Shown in pieces: positions 1 through 13,104 of a stretch of 64,000 nucleotides of DNA. Made by a program: the position numbers and the translations under genes. The stretch is from Flavobacterium sp. NRK F7 (GTDB lineage: Bacteria > Bacteroidota > Bacteroidia > Flavobacteriales > Flavobacteriaceae), in the NCBI RefSeq assembly GCF_024054195.1, contig NZ_JAMXLB010000001.1:186001-250000 (forward strand). The letters run 5' to 3'. The notes below the pieces were generated by a model. That model saw only the letters and a program-made list of their open reading frames with translations, made no database searches and was not told the origin of the DNA. Numbering within the stretch: the stretch's first letter is position 1; each line of letters starts with the position of its first letter.

Positions 1-123
1 AATACTTTTTTTGATGATCAACCTATTTATGCGTTAATTATAGGAGGATTTTCTATGATTTTCGCAGGCCTTTTAACATTAACAGTAAAAACAAAAAGAA
101 AATTAAATATTAATGAACAATAA
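1..123 (+). CDS. C-terminal end of an MFS sugar (maltose-type) transporter, partial
   Basis: The frame is open from the first base to a TAA at 121-123 and gives the last 40 residues of a protein that begins outside the window. They form one hydrophobic membrane segment (about residues 8-28 of the fragment) followed by a basic, cytoplasmic-looking tail (KTKRKLNINEQ). The frame overlaps the pgmB start by 11 bases, so the two are translationally coupled. In Flavobacteriaceae an MFS maltose importer commonly precedes pgmB and the GH65 phosphorylase, and that context is the main reason for the call. The fragment alone does not prove the family. Confidence 0.6.
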   Translation, partial: NTFFDDQPIYALIIGGFSMIFAGLLTLTVKTKRKLNINEQ

Positions 124-769
124 AACTTTCATATTTGATTTAGATGGAGTAATAGTAGATACTGCTAAATATCATTTTTTAGCATGGCAACGATTGGCTT
201 CTCAATTAGGAATAGATTTCACACCTGAACATAATGAACAATTAAAAGGAGTAAGTAGAGTTCGTTCCTTAGATATTATATTAGAATTAGGAAACATTCA
301 TGCTACACAAGAAGATAAAAACAAGTGGCTCATTCAAAAAAACACAGAATATCTTTCCTACATCGATAAATTAGATGAAAGCGAAATATTGCCTGGAGTA
401 TCTTCAGTATTAAATTATCTTAAAGAATATCAACAAAATATTGTTTTAGGTAGTGCAAGTAAAAATGCAAGACCGATTTTAGAAAAAACAGGTATTATAC
501 ATTATTTTGATGCCATAGTAGATGGTAATGATGTTACCAATGCAAAACCCGATCCCGAAGTTTTTCTTCAAGGGGCAAAAAAAATGAATGCATCACCAAC
601 AAATTGTATCGTTTTTGAAGATTCAGTTGCAGGTATTCAAGCAGCAAATATTGCTGAAATGACAAGTATTGGAATTGGCGAAAAAGAGGTTTTGCATGAA
701 GCGAAATTTATTTTCCCCAACTTTACTTTTATCGACACAACTTTTTTAGACAATTTATTGAAAAAATAA
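113..769 (+). CDS. pgmB: beta-phosphoglucomutase (HAD superfamily)
   Basis: This cytoplasmic enzyme interconverts beta-glucose-1-phosphate and glucose-6-phosphate. The 218-residue protein has the HAD nucleophile motif FDLDGVIVD at residues 8-16, with Asp9 as nucleophile and Asp11 as acid/base. It also has the Ser/Lys motifs around GSASKNA and NAKPDPEVF and the C-terminal acidic motif VFEDSVAGI. The length is normal for the PgmB subfamily, and the cap domain lies between the first and second motifs. The start overlaps the transporter end and the next gene follows after one base, so the genes form one operon. The neighbouring GH65 phosphorylase releases exactly its substrate, beta-G1P, which makes the assignment strong. 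Confidence 0.93.
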   Translation: MNNKTFIFDLDGVIVDTAKYHFLAWQRLASQLGIDFTPEHNEQLKGVSRVRSLDIILELGNIHATQEDKNKWLIQKNTEYLSYIDKLDESEILPGVSSVLNYLKEYQQNIVLGSASKNARPILEKTGIIHYFDAIVDGNDVTNAKPDPEVFLQGAKKMNASPTNCIVFEDSVAGIQAANIAEMTSIGIGEKEVLHEAKFIFPNFTFIDTTFLDNLLKK

Positions 770-770
770 A

Positions 771-5184
<4,414 letters not shown>

Positions 5185-5189
5185 TGTAG

Positions 5190-5222
5190 AAAAGACAGTG
5201 GTTGGAAATTGCTGTCTTTTTC
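5190..5222 (+). terminator. intra-locus hairpin with T-run
   Basis: Nine-base arms AAAAGACAG (5190-5198) and CTGTCTTTT (5212-5220) flank a 13-base loop and end in a short T-run. It lies between the GH97 and GH13 genes, so it may partly separate the phosphorylase part of the locus from the amylase part. Confidence 0.6.
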
Positions 5223-5240
5223 ATTTAACACTAAAATGAA

Positions 5241-7082
5241 ATGAAAAAAAATAAGCTCACCTTATTATTCGCCATATTCTTTACTACACTTTCTATGGCT
5301 CAAATTACAAAAATGGAACCTCCTTTTTGGTATGAAGGCATGAATAAAAGCGAAATACAAATTTTATTTTATGGCAAAAATATTGCTGACAACTCTGTAT
5401 CCATAACTAAACCAGTAGTCATTACCAACCTAACAAAAACTGAAAATCCAAATTATCTATTTGTAACGATAGATACTAAAAACATAACCGCTCAAACGCT
5501 TGAATTCACTTTTAAAAAGGGTAAAAATACTTTTTCACAACCTTTTGAAATTAAAAAAAGAAGCGCTAATTCAGCCACTAGAAAAAGCTTTGATGCTTCT
5601 GATGTTATCTATTTATTAATGCCAGATCGTTTTGCAAATGGAAATGAAGCCAATGATTCCTCTCCTAATTTAACAGAAAAAGGAAATAGAAATTTGCCTG
5701 GAGGGAGACATGGTGGAGACATTCAAGGAATTATAGATCATTTAGATTACATACAAGAATTAGGCGCAACGGCTATATGGTCTACGCCTCTTTGTGAAGA
5801 CAATGACAAAGGCTATTCTTACCACACTTACGGTCAATCGGATGTGTACCAAATTGATGCTCGTTATGGAACCAACGAAGACTACAAAAGATTAGCTTCA
5901 GAAATGCACAAACGCAATCTTAAGCTAATTAAAGATTATGTTACGAATCATTGGGGTGCCGAACATTGGATGTTCAAAGACATGCCTTCCTACGATTGGT
6001 TTCATCAATTTCCTGGTTACGCGCAAAGCAACTATCGTATGACTACACAATACGATACTAATGGATCAAAACGAGATGCTAAATATTGTATGGACGGATG
6101 GTTTGTACCTAGCATGCCCGATTTAAATCAATCCAACCCATTAGTATTAAATTACTTGATCCAAAATGCTATTTGGTGGATCGAATTTGCAGATCTTGAC
6201 GGTTTTCGAGTAGACACGTATTCCTATAATGACAAAGAAGGTATTGCTAAATGGACAAAAGCAATTACGGATGAATATCCTTATTTTAATATTGTAGGTG
6301 AAGTATGGATGCACGATCAAGCCCAAATTTCGTATTGGCAAAAAAATAGCCCTATAGCAAAAATTCAAAGTTATAATTCTTACTTGCCAAGTGTCATGGA
6401 TTTTACGTTACATGATGCTTTTGGTTCTGCCTTTAATGAAAACGAAGCCAATTGGTCTAATGGAACAATCAAATTCTATGAAAACTTTGTAAATGATTTC
6501 TTGTATGACAATCCGAATAATTTATTAATCTTTATTGAAAACCATGATACTGGGCGTTTCAACGAAATTTATAAAAACGATTTTAAAAAATTCCAGTTAG
6601 GGATGACTTTATTAGCAACTACCAGAGGAATTCCACAAATTTATTATGGATCAGAAATTGGAATGGCAGGCGATAAAGGAAAAGGAGATGCCGATATTCG
6701 TCAAGATTTTCCAGGTGGTTGGAAAAGCGATTCAAATAACGCTTTCAAAAATTCAGGAAGAACCGAAATGCAAAAACAATATTTTGATTTTTCAAAAAAA
6801 CTTTTGAATTGGAGAAAAAATAAAGCGGTTATACATTCGGGAAAACTAACCCATTATATTCCTGAAAACAATGTATATGTATATTTCCGTCATAATGATA
6901 CTGAAAGTGTAATGGTCATTCTTAATAACTCATTGAATACCCAAGTAATTAATCTCAATCGATTTGAAGAAAACATAAAAGGGTTCATCTCAGGTAAAGA
7001 TATTATTTCTGAAGAAATACTAAAATTGAATAATGAATTTTCAATAGAAGGGAAAACCGCATTAATTTTAGAATTACAATAA
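5241..7082 (+). CDS. GH13 alpha-amylase/neopullulanase-like enzyme (SusA-type), exported
   Basis: The enzyme is predicted to cut alpha-1,4 glucans or cyclodextrins in the periplasm. It has 613 residues, close to SusA-type neopullulanases. Features in order are a signal peptide (residues 1-20, ending SMAQ), an N-terminal cyclomaltodextrinase-type beta domain (about 22-105), the catalytic barrel from DVIYLLMPDRFANG, and a C-terminal beta domain. The catalytic triad is Asp325 (GFRVDTY), Glu354 (VGEVW) and Asp436 (ENHDTG). Region I reads DYVTNHWG. The esterase gene starts directly after its stop codon. Confidence 0.9.
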   Translation: MKKNKLTLLFAIFFTTLSMAQITKMEPPFWYEGMNKSEIQILFYGKNIADNSVSITKPVVITNLTKTENPNYLFVTIDTKNITAQTLEFTFKKGKNTFSQPFEIKKRSANSATRKSFDASDVIYLLMPDRFANGNEANDSSPNLTEKGNRNLPGGRHGGDIQGIIDHLDYIQELGATAIWSTPLCEDNDKGYSYHTYGQSDVYQIDARYGTNEDYKRLASEMHKRNLKLIKDYVTNHWGAEHWMFKDMPSYDWFHQFPGYAQSNYRMTTQYDTNGSKRDAKYCMDGWFVPSMPDLNQSNPLVLNYLIQNAIWWIEFADLDGFRVDTYSYNDKEGIAKWTKAITDEYPYFNIVGEVWMHDQAQISYWQKNSPIAKIQSYNSYLPSVMDFTLHDAFGSAFNENEANWSNGTIKFYENFVNDFLYDNPNNLLIFIENHDTGRFNEIYKNDFKKFQLGMTLLATTRGIPQIYYGSEIGMAGDKGKGDADIRQDFPGGWKSDSNNAFKNSGRTEMQKQYFDFSKKLLNWRKNKAVIHSGKLTHYIPENNVYVYFRHNDTESVMVILNNSLNTQVINLNRFEENIKGFISGKDIISEEILKLNNEFSIEGKTALILELQ

Positions 7083-8018
7083 ATGAAAAAACTTATATTC
7101 TTATTGCTAAGTAGTTTCGCTTTTGGTCAAGACAACATCCATTCGCACAACCTTGAAAACTCAGGTAATTTTGAAGGAAAAATAGAACGTATCAACAGTT
7201 TCCCTTCTCAATTTATTGTTCCTCGCACAGTAGATGTTTGGTTACCCAAAGCATATACTGCTACAAAAAAATATAATGTTTTGTATATGCACGACGGACA
7301 AATGTTATTCGACGCAACAACAACTTGGAACAAACAAGAATGGCAAGTAGATGAAGTGGCTTCCAAACTAATGGAAGAAAATAAAGTGAATAATTTTATT
7401 GTGGTCGCTATTTGGAATATTCCAGAATTACGTCATCTGGATTTATATCCCAAAAAACCCTATGATTTACTTTCTAAAGCATGGAAAGAAACCTTACAAA
7501 GTGAAATACAAAAAGCACATTTCCCTTTTGATGCTTCTAAAATTAATTCGGATAATTATTTGAAATTTATTGTAGAAGAAGTAAAACCCTATATAGACAA
7601 AACGTATCCAGTGTATACCACAGCAAATCATACAGCGATTATGGGTTCGAGTATGGGCGGTTTAATTTCCATGTACGCGCTTTGCGAATATCCTGAGGTT
7701 TTTGGAAAAGCTGCCTGTTTATCGACACATTGGGTAGGCTTTATGGATTTTGAAAATAATCCTATTCCAGAGTCTTTTTTTACCTATTTAAAGAAAAATC
7801 TACCCAATCCAAAAAACCATAGCATTTATTTTGATTATGGTACAGCAACCTTAGATGCAAGTTATTTGAAATATGAATATAGAGTAGATGAAATCTTAAA
7901 AGAAAAAGGATACACCGATTCAAATTCAAAAAATCTAAAATTTGAAGGTGAAAATCATTCCGAAAATTCATGGCAAAAACGAATTCATATTCCAATAGAA
8001 TTCCTTTTTAAAAAATAA
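7083..8018 (+). CDS. secreted esterase-D-type alpha/beta hydrolase
   Basis: This 311-residue serine hydrolase of the putative-esterase family (esterase D/feruloyl-esterase fold) has a signal peptide ending near FAFGQ (residues 1-15). The nucleophile elbow is GSSMGG with Ser190. A typical early motif VLYMHDGQMLFD is present, and a late His is in GENHSENSW. It starts immediately after the upstream GH13 stop codon and ends ten bases before the next GH13 gene, so it belongs to the starch operon. Its substrate is unknown. Deacylation of modified glucans or oligosaccharides is possible, but nothing in the sequence fixes it. Confidence 0.8.
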   Translation: MKKLIFLLLSSFAFGQDNIHSHNLENSGNFEGKIERINSFPSQFIVPRTVDVWLPKAYTATKKYNVLYMHDGQMLFDATTTWNKQEWQVDEVASKLMEENKVNNFIVVAIWNIPELRHLDLYPKKPYDLLSKAWKETLQSEIQKAHFPFDASKINSDNYLKFIVEEVKPYIDKTYPVYTTANHTAIMGSSMGGLISMYALCEYPEVFGKAACLSTHWVGFMDFENNPIPESFFTYLKKNLPNPKNHSIYFDYGTATLDASYLKYEYRVDEILKEKGYTDSNSKNLKFEGENHSENSWQKRIHIPIEFLFKK

Positions 8019-8028
8019 AATAGAACTT

Positions 8029-9474
8029 ATGAAAAAAACAATTGTAGCCTTAACCATTTTGATCTCATTATGGAGTTGTAAAGAAGACAAAAAAGAAACA
8101 ATTAGTGACCCAATGGCTAATACCAAAAAGGAAATCGCTGAATTTTCTCCAGAAATGACAGAAAATGCTATCATATATGAAGCCAATATTCGTCAGTATT
8201 CTGAAGAAGGTACTTTTAATGCATTTACCAAAGACATTCCTCAATTAAAAGAATTGGGTGTTAAAATTATTTGGTTAATGCCTATTTTCCCTATTTCGGA
8301 AACGAAAAGAAAAGCAACTGGTGGAGAAAACAGCAAATTTGCTTCCGAAATGCCAGAAGCAGAACAAGCAAAATATTTGGGCAGTTATTATGCTGTTTCA
8401 GATTTCAAGAAAGTAAATCCAGAATTTGGAACTATTGAAGATTTACGAAATCTAGTAACTACAGCACATAAAAATGGCATGTATGTAATTCTTGACTGGG
8501 TTCCCAATCATACGGGTTGGGACCATGTTTGGATTAAAGAACATCCAGAATTTTACACTCAAAATGAAAAAGGTGAAATTATAGACCCTATAAATCCAGA
8601 AACAGGAGAAACTTGGGGCTGGACTGATGTGGCCGACTTAAATTATGACAATCAAGAGCTTCGTAAAACAATGACCAACGACATGTTACATTGGATTAAA
8701 AATGAAAATATAGATGGTTTTCGTTGTGATGTTGCTGGCAATGTTCCTACTGATTTTTGGCAACAAGCCATTCCTGCTTTACGAAAAGAAAAAAACATTT
8801 TCATGTTAGCAGAAGCTTGGGAACCGGAATTATTAAAAGGCAATCTTTTTGATATGTGTTATTCTTGGGAAGGACACCATACAATGAATAAAATAGCACA
8901 AGGAAAAGAAAATGTACAAAACTGGGACAGCTTCATGGATAAAAGAATAAAAGAATATGAAGCGGACGACATTTTAATGAATTTTGTAGACAATCATGAT
9001 GAAAATTCTTGGAATGGAACCATTCAGGAAAGATTAGGTGATGCTTCAGAAGTAATGATCGCACTATCCTATATGACTCCTGGAATGCCTTTGATTTATA
9101 GTGGGGACGAATATGATTTAGAGCATCGTTTGAAATTTTTTGAAAAAGATTCTATTCCAAAGACAAAGGGAAAAAATTGGGATATTTTCAAAAAAATGGG
9201 TGCTTTAAAGGTGAATCAATTAGCATTAAACGGAGGTAAAAACAAAGCGGCTTATAAAAGAATTTCAACCTCTAATAATCAAAATGTTTTAGTCTTCGAA
9301 AGAGAAAAGAATGGTGAGAAAGTTATTTTTATAGCCAATTTATCTAAAAATAATCAAATTTTCACTGTAGATTTAGAAGGAAAATTCAAGAATTTACTTA
9401 CAAATGATGATTTTTCGTTAAATAAAAATAAAAATATAGAATTGAAACCTTGGAAATTTGTAATTTTGCAGTAG
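8029..9474 (+). CDS. GH13 alpha-amylase, lipoprotein
   Basis: This 481-residue alpha-amylase family protein carries a lipoprotein signal peptide (ILISLWSC, lipidated Cys about residue 17), so it is membrane-anchored and perhaps surface-exposed. The catalytic barrel starts at NAIIYEANIRQYS. The catalytic triad is Asp234 (GFRCDVAG), Glu262 (LAEAWEPE) and Asp324 (VDNHDENSW). Region I is DWVPNHTGWDH. A short C-terminal beta domain ends the protein. It is the last gene of the maltose/starch locus and is followed by a strong hairpin terminator. It complements the soluble periplasmic GH13 upstream, and the two are diverged members of the family rather than recent duplicates. Confidence 0.9.
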   Translation: MKKTIVALTILISLWSCKEDKKETISDPMANTKKEIAEFSPEMTENAIIYEANIRQYSEEGTFNAFTKDIPQLKELGVKIIWLMPIFPISETKRKATGGENSKFASEMPEAEQAKYLGSYYAVSDFKKVNPEFGTIEDLRNLVTTAHKNGMYVILDWVPNHTGWDHVWIKEHPEFYTQNEKGEIIDPINPETGETWGWTDVADLNYDNQELRKTMTNDMLHWIKNENIDGFRCDVAGNVPTDFWQQAIPALRKEKNIFMLAEAWEPELLKGNLFDMCYSWEGHHTMNKIAQGKENVQNWDSFMDKRIKEYEADDILMNFVDNHDENSWNGTIQERLGDASEVMIALSYMTPGMPLIYSGDEYDLEHRLKFFEKDSIPKTKGKNWDIFKKMGALKVNQLALNGGKNKAAYKRISTSNNQNVLVFEREKNGEKVIFIANLSKNNQIFTVDLEGKFKNLLTNDDFSLNKNKNIELKPWKFVILQ

Positions 9475-9510
9475 TACAGGTTCATGTTTACCTGTTTGTT
9501 TGTTTGAATT

Positions 9511-9544
9511 GCGCGAATCTTCACTTTTAGATTCGCGCTTTTTC
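9511..9544 (+). terminator. rho-independent terminator of the maltose/starch operon
   Basis: Perfect 10-base arms GCGCGAATCT (9511-9520) and AGATTCGCGC (9529-9538) with an 8-base loop are followed by TTTTTC. The hairpin lies in frame upstream of the next gene, which shows that an upstream TTG at 9500 cannot be the true start of that gene. Confidence 0.85.
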
Positions 9545-9556
9545 ATATATTTGAGT

Positions 9557-10234
9557 ATGCAAAAGATAGGCCATCGTGGTGCCAAAGGTCACCTTACAGA
9601 AAACACATTAGAATCCTTTCAAAAAGCAATTGATCTAGGTGTAGATGCTATTGAGTTAGACGTGCATCAATGTGCGAGTGGAGAATTAATTGTTTTTCAT
9701 GATTTTACTTTAGAAAGATTGACCAATGGCCAAGGTGAAATTTCAAAATTCACTTGGGAACAATTACAACAACTCCAAATTGTAAGTAGATTTCGTATTC
9801 CAACATTAATTGAAACTTTAGATCTAATAGACCGAAAATGCAATGTAAATATTGAATTAAAAGGACATCACACCGCGGAAGCAACAGCTTTAGTAGTGGA
9901 AGAATTTGTTCAGAACAAATCGTGGCACTATTCTGATTTTATAGTTTCTAGTTTTCAATATGAAGAATTAGAAACATTTAGTAATTTAAATTCAAAAATC
10001 CCTTTAGCTGTGTTAACACAAGCTAGTGTAGAACAAGCTGTAGAATGGGCCAAAAAATTTCAAGCTAGCTATATTCATCCTCACTTTTCACTTTTAACAA
10101 TGGATAATTGTAATTATGCAAAGGCGAATGATTTAAAAATAAATACATGGACAGTAAATGACCCCATTGATATTGAACATGTAAAACGATTTACCATTGA
10201 CGGAATCATTTCCGACTTTCCAGACAGAATATGA
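9557..10234 (+). CDS. glycerophosphodiester phosphodiesterase family protein
   Basis: The enzyme hydrolyses glycerophosphodiesters to glycerol-3-phosphate and an alcohol. From ATG 9557 the product is 225 residues starting MQKIGHRGAKGH. The family motifs GHRG (5-8), ENTLESF, IELDVH and VFHD follow, and the late motif reads INTWTVND. There is no signal peptide, so it is cytoplasmic. I chose the ATG because the longer frame from TTG 9500 runs through the terminator hairpin and because the family begins with GHRG near residue 5. Its stop overlaps the next start by 4 bases (ATGA). A TAnnTTTG-like -7 box at 9546-9553 lies only 3 bases before the ATG. Confidence 0.9.
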   Translation: MQKIGHRGAKGHLTENTLESFQKAIDLGVDAIELDVHQCASGELIVFHDFTLERLTNGQGEISKFTWEQLQQLQIVSRFRIPTLIETLDLIDRKCNVNIELKGHHTAEATALVVEEFVQNKSWHYSDFIVSSFQYEELETFSNLNSKIPLAVLTQASVEQAVEWAKKFQASYIHPHFSLLTMDNCNYAKANDLKINTWTVNDPIDIEHVKRFTIDGIISDFPDRI

Positions 10235-11445
10235 ATACAAAATACGACATCATAATTGTTGGTGGTGGAGCAGCTGGCTTTTTTACGGCAATTAATATCG
10301 CAGAAAAAAATAAAAATTATAAAATTGCTATTTTAGAGCGTGGCAAAGAAGTGTTATCCAAGGTAAGAGTCTCTGGTGGCGGAAGATGTAATGTTACGCA
10401 TGCTTGTTTTATTCCAAATGAGTTAGTAAAATTTTACCCTAGAGGAGAACGTGAATTAAAAGGCCCTTTTCATCAATTTTGTTCGGGAGACACCATCGAA
10501 TGGTTTGCAAATCATGGTGTTCCTTTAAAAATAGAAGAAGATGGTAGAATGTTTCCTGAATCAGATTCCTCTCAAACCATTATTGACTGTTTTTTATTGG
10601 CTACCCAAAAATTAAAAATAGACATTCTCACACTTCAAAGTGTACAATCTCTTTTTCAAAAAGAAGAAGGCTGGAAAATTGAAACCAACTCGGATACGTT
10701 TATATGCAAAAAAGCAATACTAACAACCGGAAGCAATCCAAAAATTTGGGATATAATGCAACAATTAGGACACACCATTGTTCCACCTGTTCCTTCTTTA
10801 TTCACCTTTAACATTAAAGACCCTAGAATAAAAGATTTAATGGGACTTTCCGCTTTGGCAACAGTAAAAGTAAAAGGAACGAATTTAAAGGCTTCCGGAC
10901 CATTATTAATTACGCATTGGGGAATGAGCGGTCCTGGAATACTTCGATTATCAGCTTGGGGCGCTCGAATATTATCTGAGAAAAATTACCAATTTATATT
11001 ACAAGTAAACTGGTTAAACGATATTTCATTTGAGGAAAGCATTGAAATTTTACAAGAAATAAAACTTCAAAACAGCAAAAAACAAATAACGACCTTTTGT
11101 CCTTTTGATTTTCCAAAACGATTGTGGGAAAGCTTTATCATCGCAGCAGGAATTCATTCAGAATTAAAATGGGCTGATATTTCTAAAAAACAAATAATTG
11201 CATTAGCGGATCAGCTCACTAATGGCTGCTTTCAAGTAAATGGCAAAAGTACCTTTAAAGAAGAATTTGTAACTGCTGGAGGGATTGATTTAAAAGAAAT
11301 TAATTTCAAAACCATGGAAAGTAAAGTACTTCCAAACTTATATTTGGCTGGAGAAATTGTTAATATTGATGCTATAACAGGCGGTTTTAATTTCCAAAAC
11401 GCATGGACAGGAGGATTTTTAATTAGTGAGGCATTAAAACAATAA
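10231..11445 (+). CDS. HI0933/YhiN-family FAD-dependent flavoprotein
   Basis: This 404-residue oxidoreductase of the HI0933-like family (also called the aminoacetone oxidase family) has no proven physiological reaction. An N-terminal dinucleotide-binding motif GGGAAGFF is followed by the family signature KVRVSGGGRCNVTH. A C-terminal FAD contact motif ITGGFNFQNAWTGG is present. No signal peptide is seen. It overlaps the glycerophosphodiesterase by four bases and is translationally coupled to it. It ends at a bidirectional terminator shared with the opposing gene. The family call is firm and the function is not. Confidence 0.88.
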   Translation: MNTKYDIIIVGGGAAGFFTAINIAEKNKNYKIAILERGKEVLSKVRVSGGGRCNVTHACFIPNELVKFYPRGERELKGPFHQFCSGDTIEWFANHGVPLKIEEDGRMFPESDSSQTIIDCFLLATQKLKIDILTLQSVQSLFQKEEGWKIETNSDTFICKKAILTTGSNPKIWDIMQQLGHTIVPPVPSLFTFNIKDPRIKDLMGLSALATVKVKGTNLKASGPLLITHWGMSGPGILRLSAWGARILSEKNYQFILQVNWLNDISFEESIEILQEIKLQNSKKQITTFCPFDFPKRLWESFIIAAGIHSELKWADISKKQIIALADQLTNGCFQVNGKSTFKEEFVTAGGIDLKEINFKTMESKVLPNLYLAGEIVNIDAITGGFNFQNAWTGGFLISEALKQ

Positions 11446-11472
11446 AAAAGACCAGTTTAAAACTGGTCTTTT
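11446..11472. terminator. bidirectional terminator between convergent genes
   Basis: AAAGACCAGTTT and AAACTGGTCTTT form a tight hairpin with A-run and T-run flanks, so it can stop transcription from both sides. Confidence 0.8.
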
Positions 11473-11478
11473 ATTGTT

Positions 11479-12051
11479 TTATTTTTCTCTTCCGCCATCT
11501 AATGTCGTTTGCCAATCTTTCAATTCTTGCCATTTCCCTTCGTAACACAATTTTGCTTGTCTAGGCCAAGTCCCTGGATCATGAATTTGAAAACGTTCAC
11601 CAGCTTTATTTAAAATTTCTCGGCATCTATCCACTGATGTCTCAGACAATGCTTTCCATGTTAATATTCCAGAAGTTTTGAAAAGTTCTTCAATTTTTGG
11701 ACCAATTCCCTCTATTATTTTTAAATCATTTTCATTCACCTTCTTACCAAAAATGGCTTTAACTGAAGCCCCATCAAAAACAATAGGTTCTACTGGCTTA
11801 GTTATATCTGAAGACACTATAGTTTCAGTAACGAAACTTGCTTTTGATTTATTTTGCTCATTCAATTGTAGACGCAGTTTTTCCATATCCAATCGCAATT
11901 GTGAATTCATACGGTTGCAACTATCTAAATCGTCTTGTAACGAATCTACATCCGTAGTTCCAGTATCTGAAGCCATTTTGCCTAGTAAATATCCTAGAAC
12001 CCCACAGATAAGTCCGACTAAAGCGGGAATTAAAAAACAAGGTAAATTCAT
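11479..12051 (-). CDS. membrane-anchored protein with C-terminal helix-hairpin-helix (DUF4332-like) domain
   Basis: The 190-residue protein has one N-terminal membrane segment (about residues 4-26, PALVGLICGVLGYLLG). A coiled-coil stretch follows (about 37-68), then a linker and a C-terminal domain (about 108-190) starting DLKIIEGIGPK. The IEGIGPK loop is a helix-hairpin-helix signature. The last 80 residues match the C-terminal extension of ribosomal protein L21 in this window (55537-56217), including DPxTW..QA and the KWxEL motif. It lies 24 bases downstream of the OmpA-like gene in the same direction, so the two are probably co-transcribed. DNA or protein binding at the membrane is possible, but the role is unknown. 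Confidence 0.75.
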   Translation of the reverse strand: MNLPCFLIPALVGLICGVLGYLLGKMASDTGTTDVDSLQDDLDSCNRMNSQLRLDMEKLRLQLNEQNKSKASFVTETIVSSDITKPVEPIVFDGASVKAIFGKKVNENDLKIIEGIGPKIEELFKTSGILTWKALSETSVDRCREILNKAGERFQIHDPGTWPRQAKLCYEGKWQELKDWQTTLDGGREK

Positions 12052-12075
12052 AGTAGTATAGTTTAGTTGATTGTT

Positions 12076-13008
12076 TTATTTGATAGTAATTTCGGTTCTT
12101 CTATTTTTAGCTCTACCTACTTCCGTACTATTATCAGCTATAGGCTGTAATTCTCCTTTTCCAGAAACTTCAATTTTATTTTCGGGAATTCCATTGGATA
12201 CAAAATAGGCTTTGGCAAATTGAGCGCGTTGTTCCGAATAATATTGATTCGTATGCCTCACACCAGGATCATTATCTGAATGACCCGTAATACTAATTTT
12301 AGCGCCTTCAACATGATTAATATAGTCTACTATTTCAGCAAATTGTTTTTTCTGCTGTTGAGTTAAAGAAATAGTAGATTGACCTGTTTCGAAATATAAA
12401 GTTAATGGATTAGCCTTACTATTCTTTTTTATTTCTGCCCAATTTTTAGTAGCATTTCCAAGTATTTTGTTAGGTATCCATTCAAAACGCATCGCTCCAA
12501 ACACGGTATCATTATCAAAATTTAAATTTTCTTCTACTAATTCAGAAATTTCAATATTCTTTTCTGCAATACCTTGACTCACTAAATAATTCTTAACGGC
12601 ATTTGCTCTCGCTAAACCTAAATTGGGAAAAATAGATGTATTGGATTCATTATCTTGATATAAACCAAAAAGTTTTAATTTTCCTTCTCCTTTTTCAACC
12701 GCTTCTTTCATCAAAGCTATTCCTAAACCTAATGAATCTGCAATGGGTAATAAAAGAGCAAAATTGGAACTTTTAAAATTAAAATTATCTATACAAGAAT
12801 AAGTGATATCTGGTGTAGAAAAATGAAAGGCAAACGGATTGGATTCAGTTAAAGTTGTCTTCTTTGTATTCACATTGCTAATCGTAGTCTCCGGCTTTGT
12901 GGGTATTGTTTCCTCTGAACAACACGGACAACAATACATGACATACAACCATGAACCTAATAACATGGTGATGATAATTCCGAAATAATAAGGTATTTTT
13001 TTAGACAT
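12076..13008 (-). CDS. OmpA-family protein with N-terminal membrane anchor
   Basis: Starting at ATG 13008 (MSKKIPYYFG) the protein has 310 residues. A longer frame from TTG 13035 adds nine residues without support. A membrane segment (about 6-23) is followed by a CCPCCSE cysteine cluster, a low-complexity linker, a degenerate first OmpA-like repeat (about 60-185), and a canonical C-terminal OmpA domain (about 200-310). The domain has TLYFETGQSTIS, ITGHSDNDPG and GRAKNRRTEITI motifs, which bind peptidoglycan in this family. It is anchored in the inner membrane or is a lipoprotein-like periplasmic protein. It forms a two-gene unit with the HhH protein downstream. Confidence 0.82.
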   Translation of the reverse strand: MSKKIPYYFGIIITMLLGSWLYVMYCCPCCSEETIPTKPETTISNVNTKKTTLTESNPFAFHFSTPDITYSCIDNFNFKSSNFALLLPIADSLGLGIALMKEAVEKGEGKLKLFGLYQDNESNTSIFPNLGLARANAVKNYLVSQGIAEKNIEISELVEENLNFDNDTVFGAMRFEWIPNKILGNATKNWAEIKKNSKANPLTLYFETGQSTISLTQQQKKQFAEIVDYINHVEGAKISITGHSDNDPGVRHTNQYYSEQRAQFAKAYFVSNGIPENKIEVSGKGELQPIADNSTEVGRAKNRRTEITIK

Positions 13009-13104
13009 ACGCTTTATTTTTTTGAATACTTTCAAAAATATAAAAATTTAACAAAAAAACAACTTATTATTTTAAAAAAATAATGAATTTATAAAATATA
13101 AATA

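Noticed and set aside
9500..9556. Upstream in-frame extension of the glycerophosphodiesterase from TTG
   Set aside because: It reads through a perfect terminator hairpin and the family starts at MQKIGHRG.
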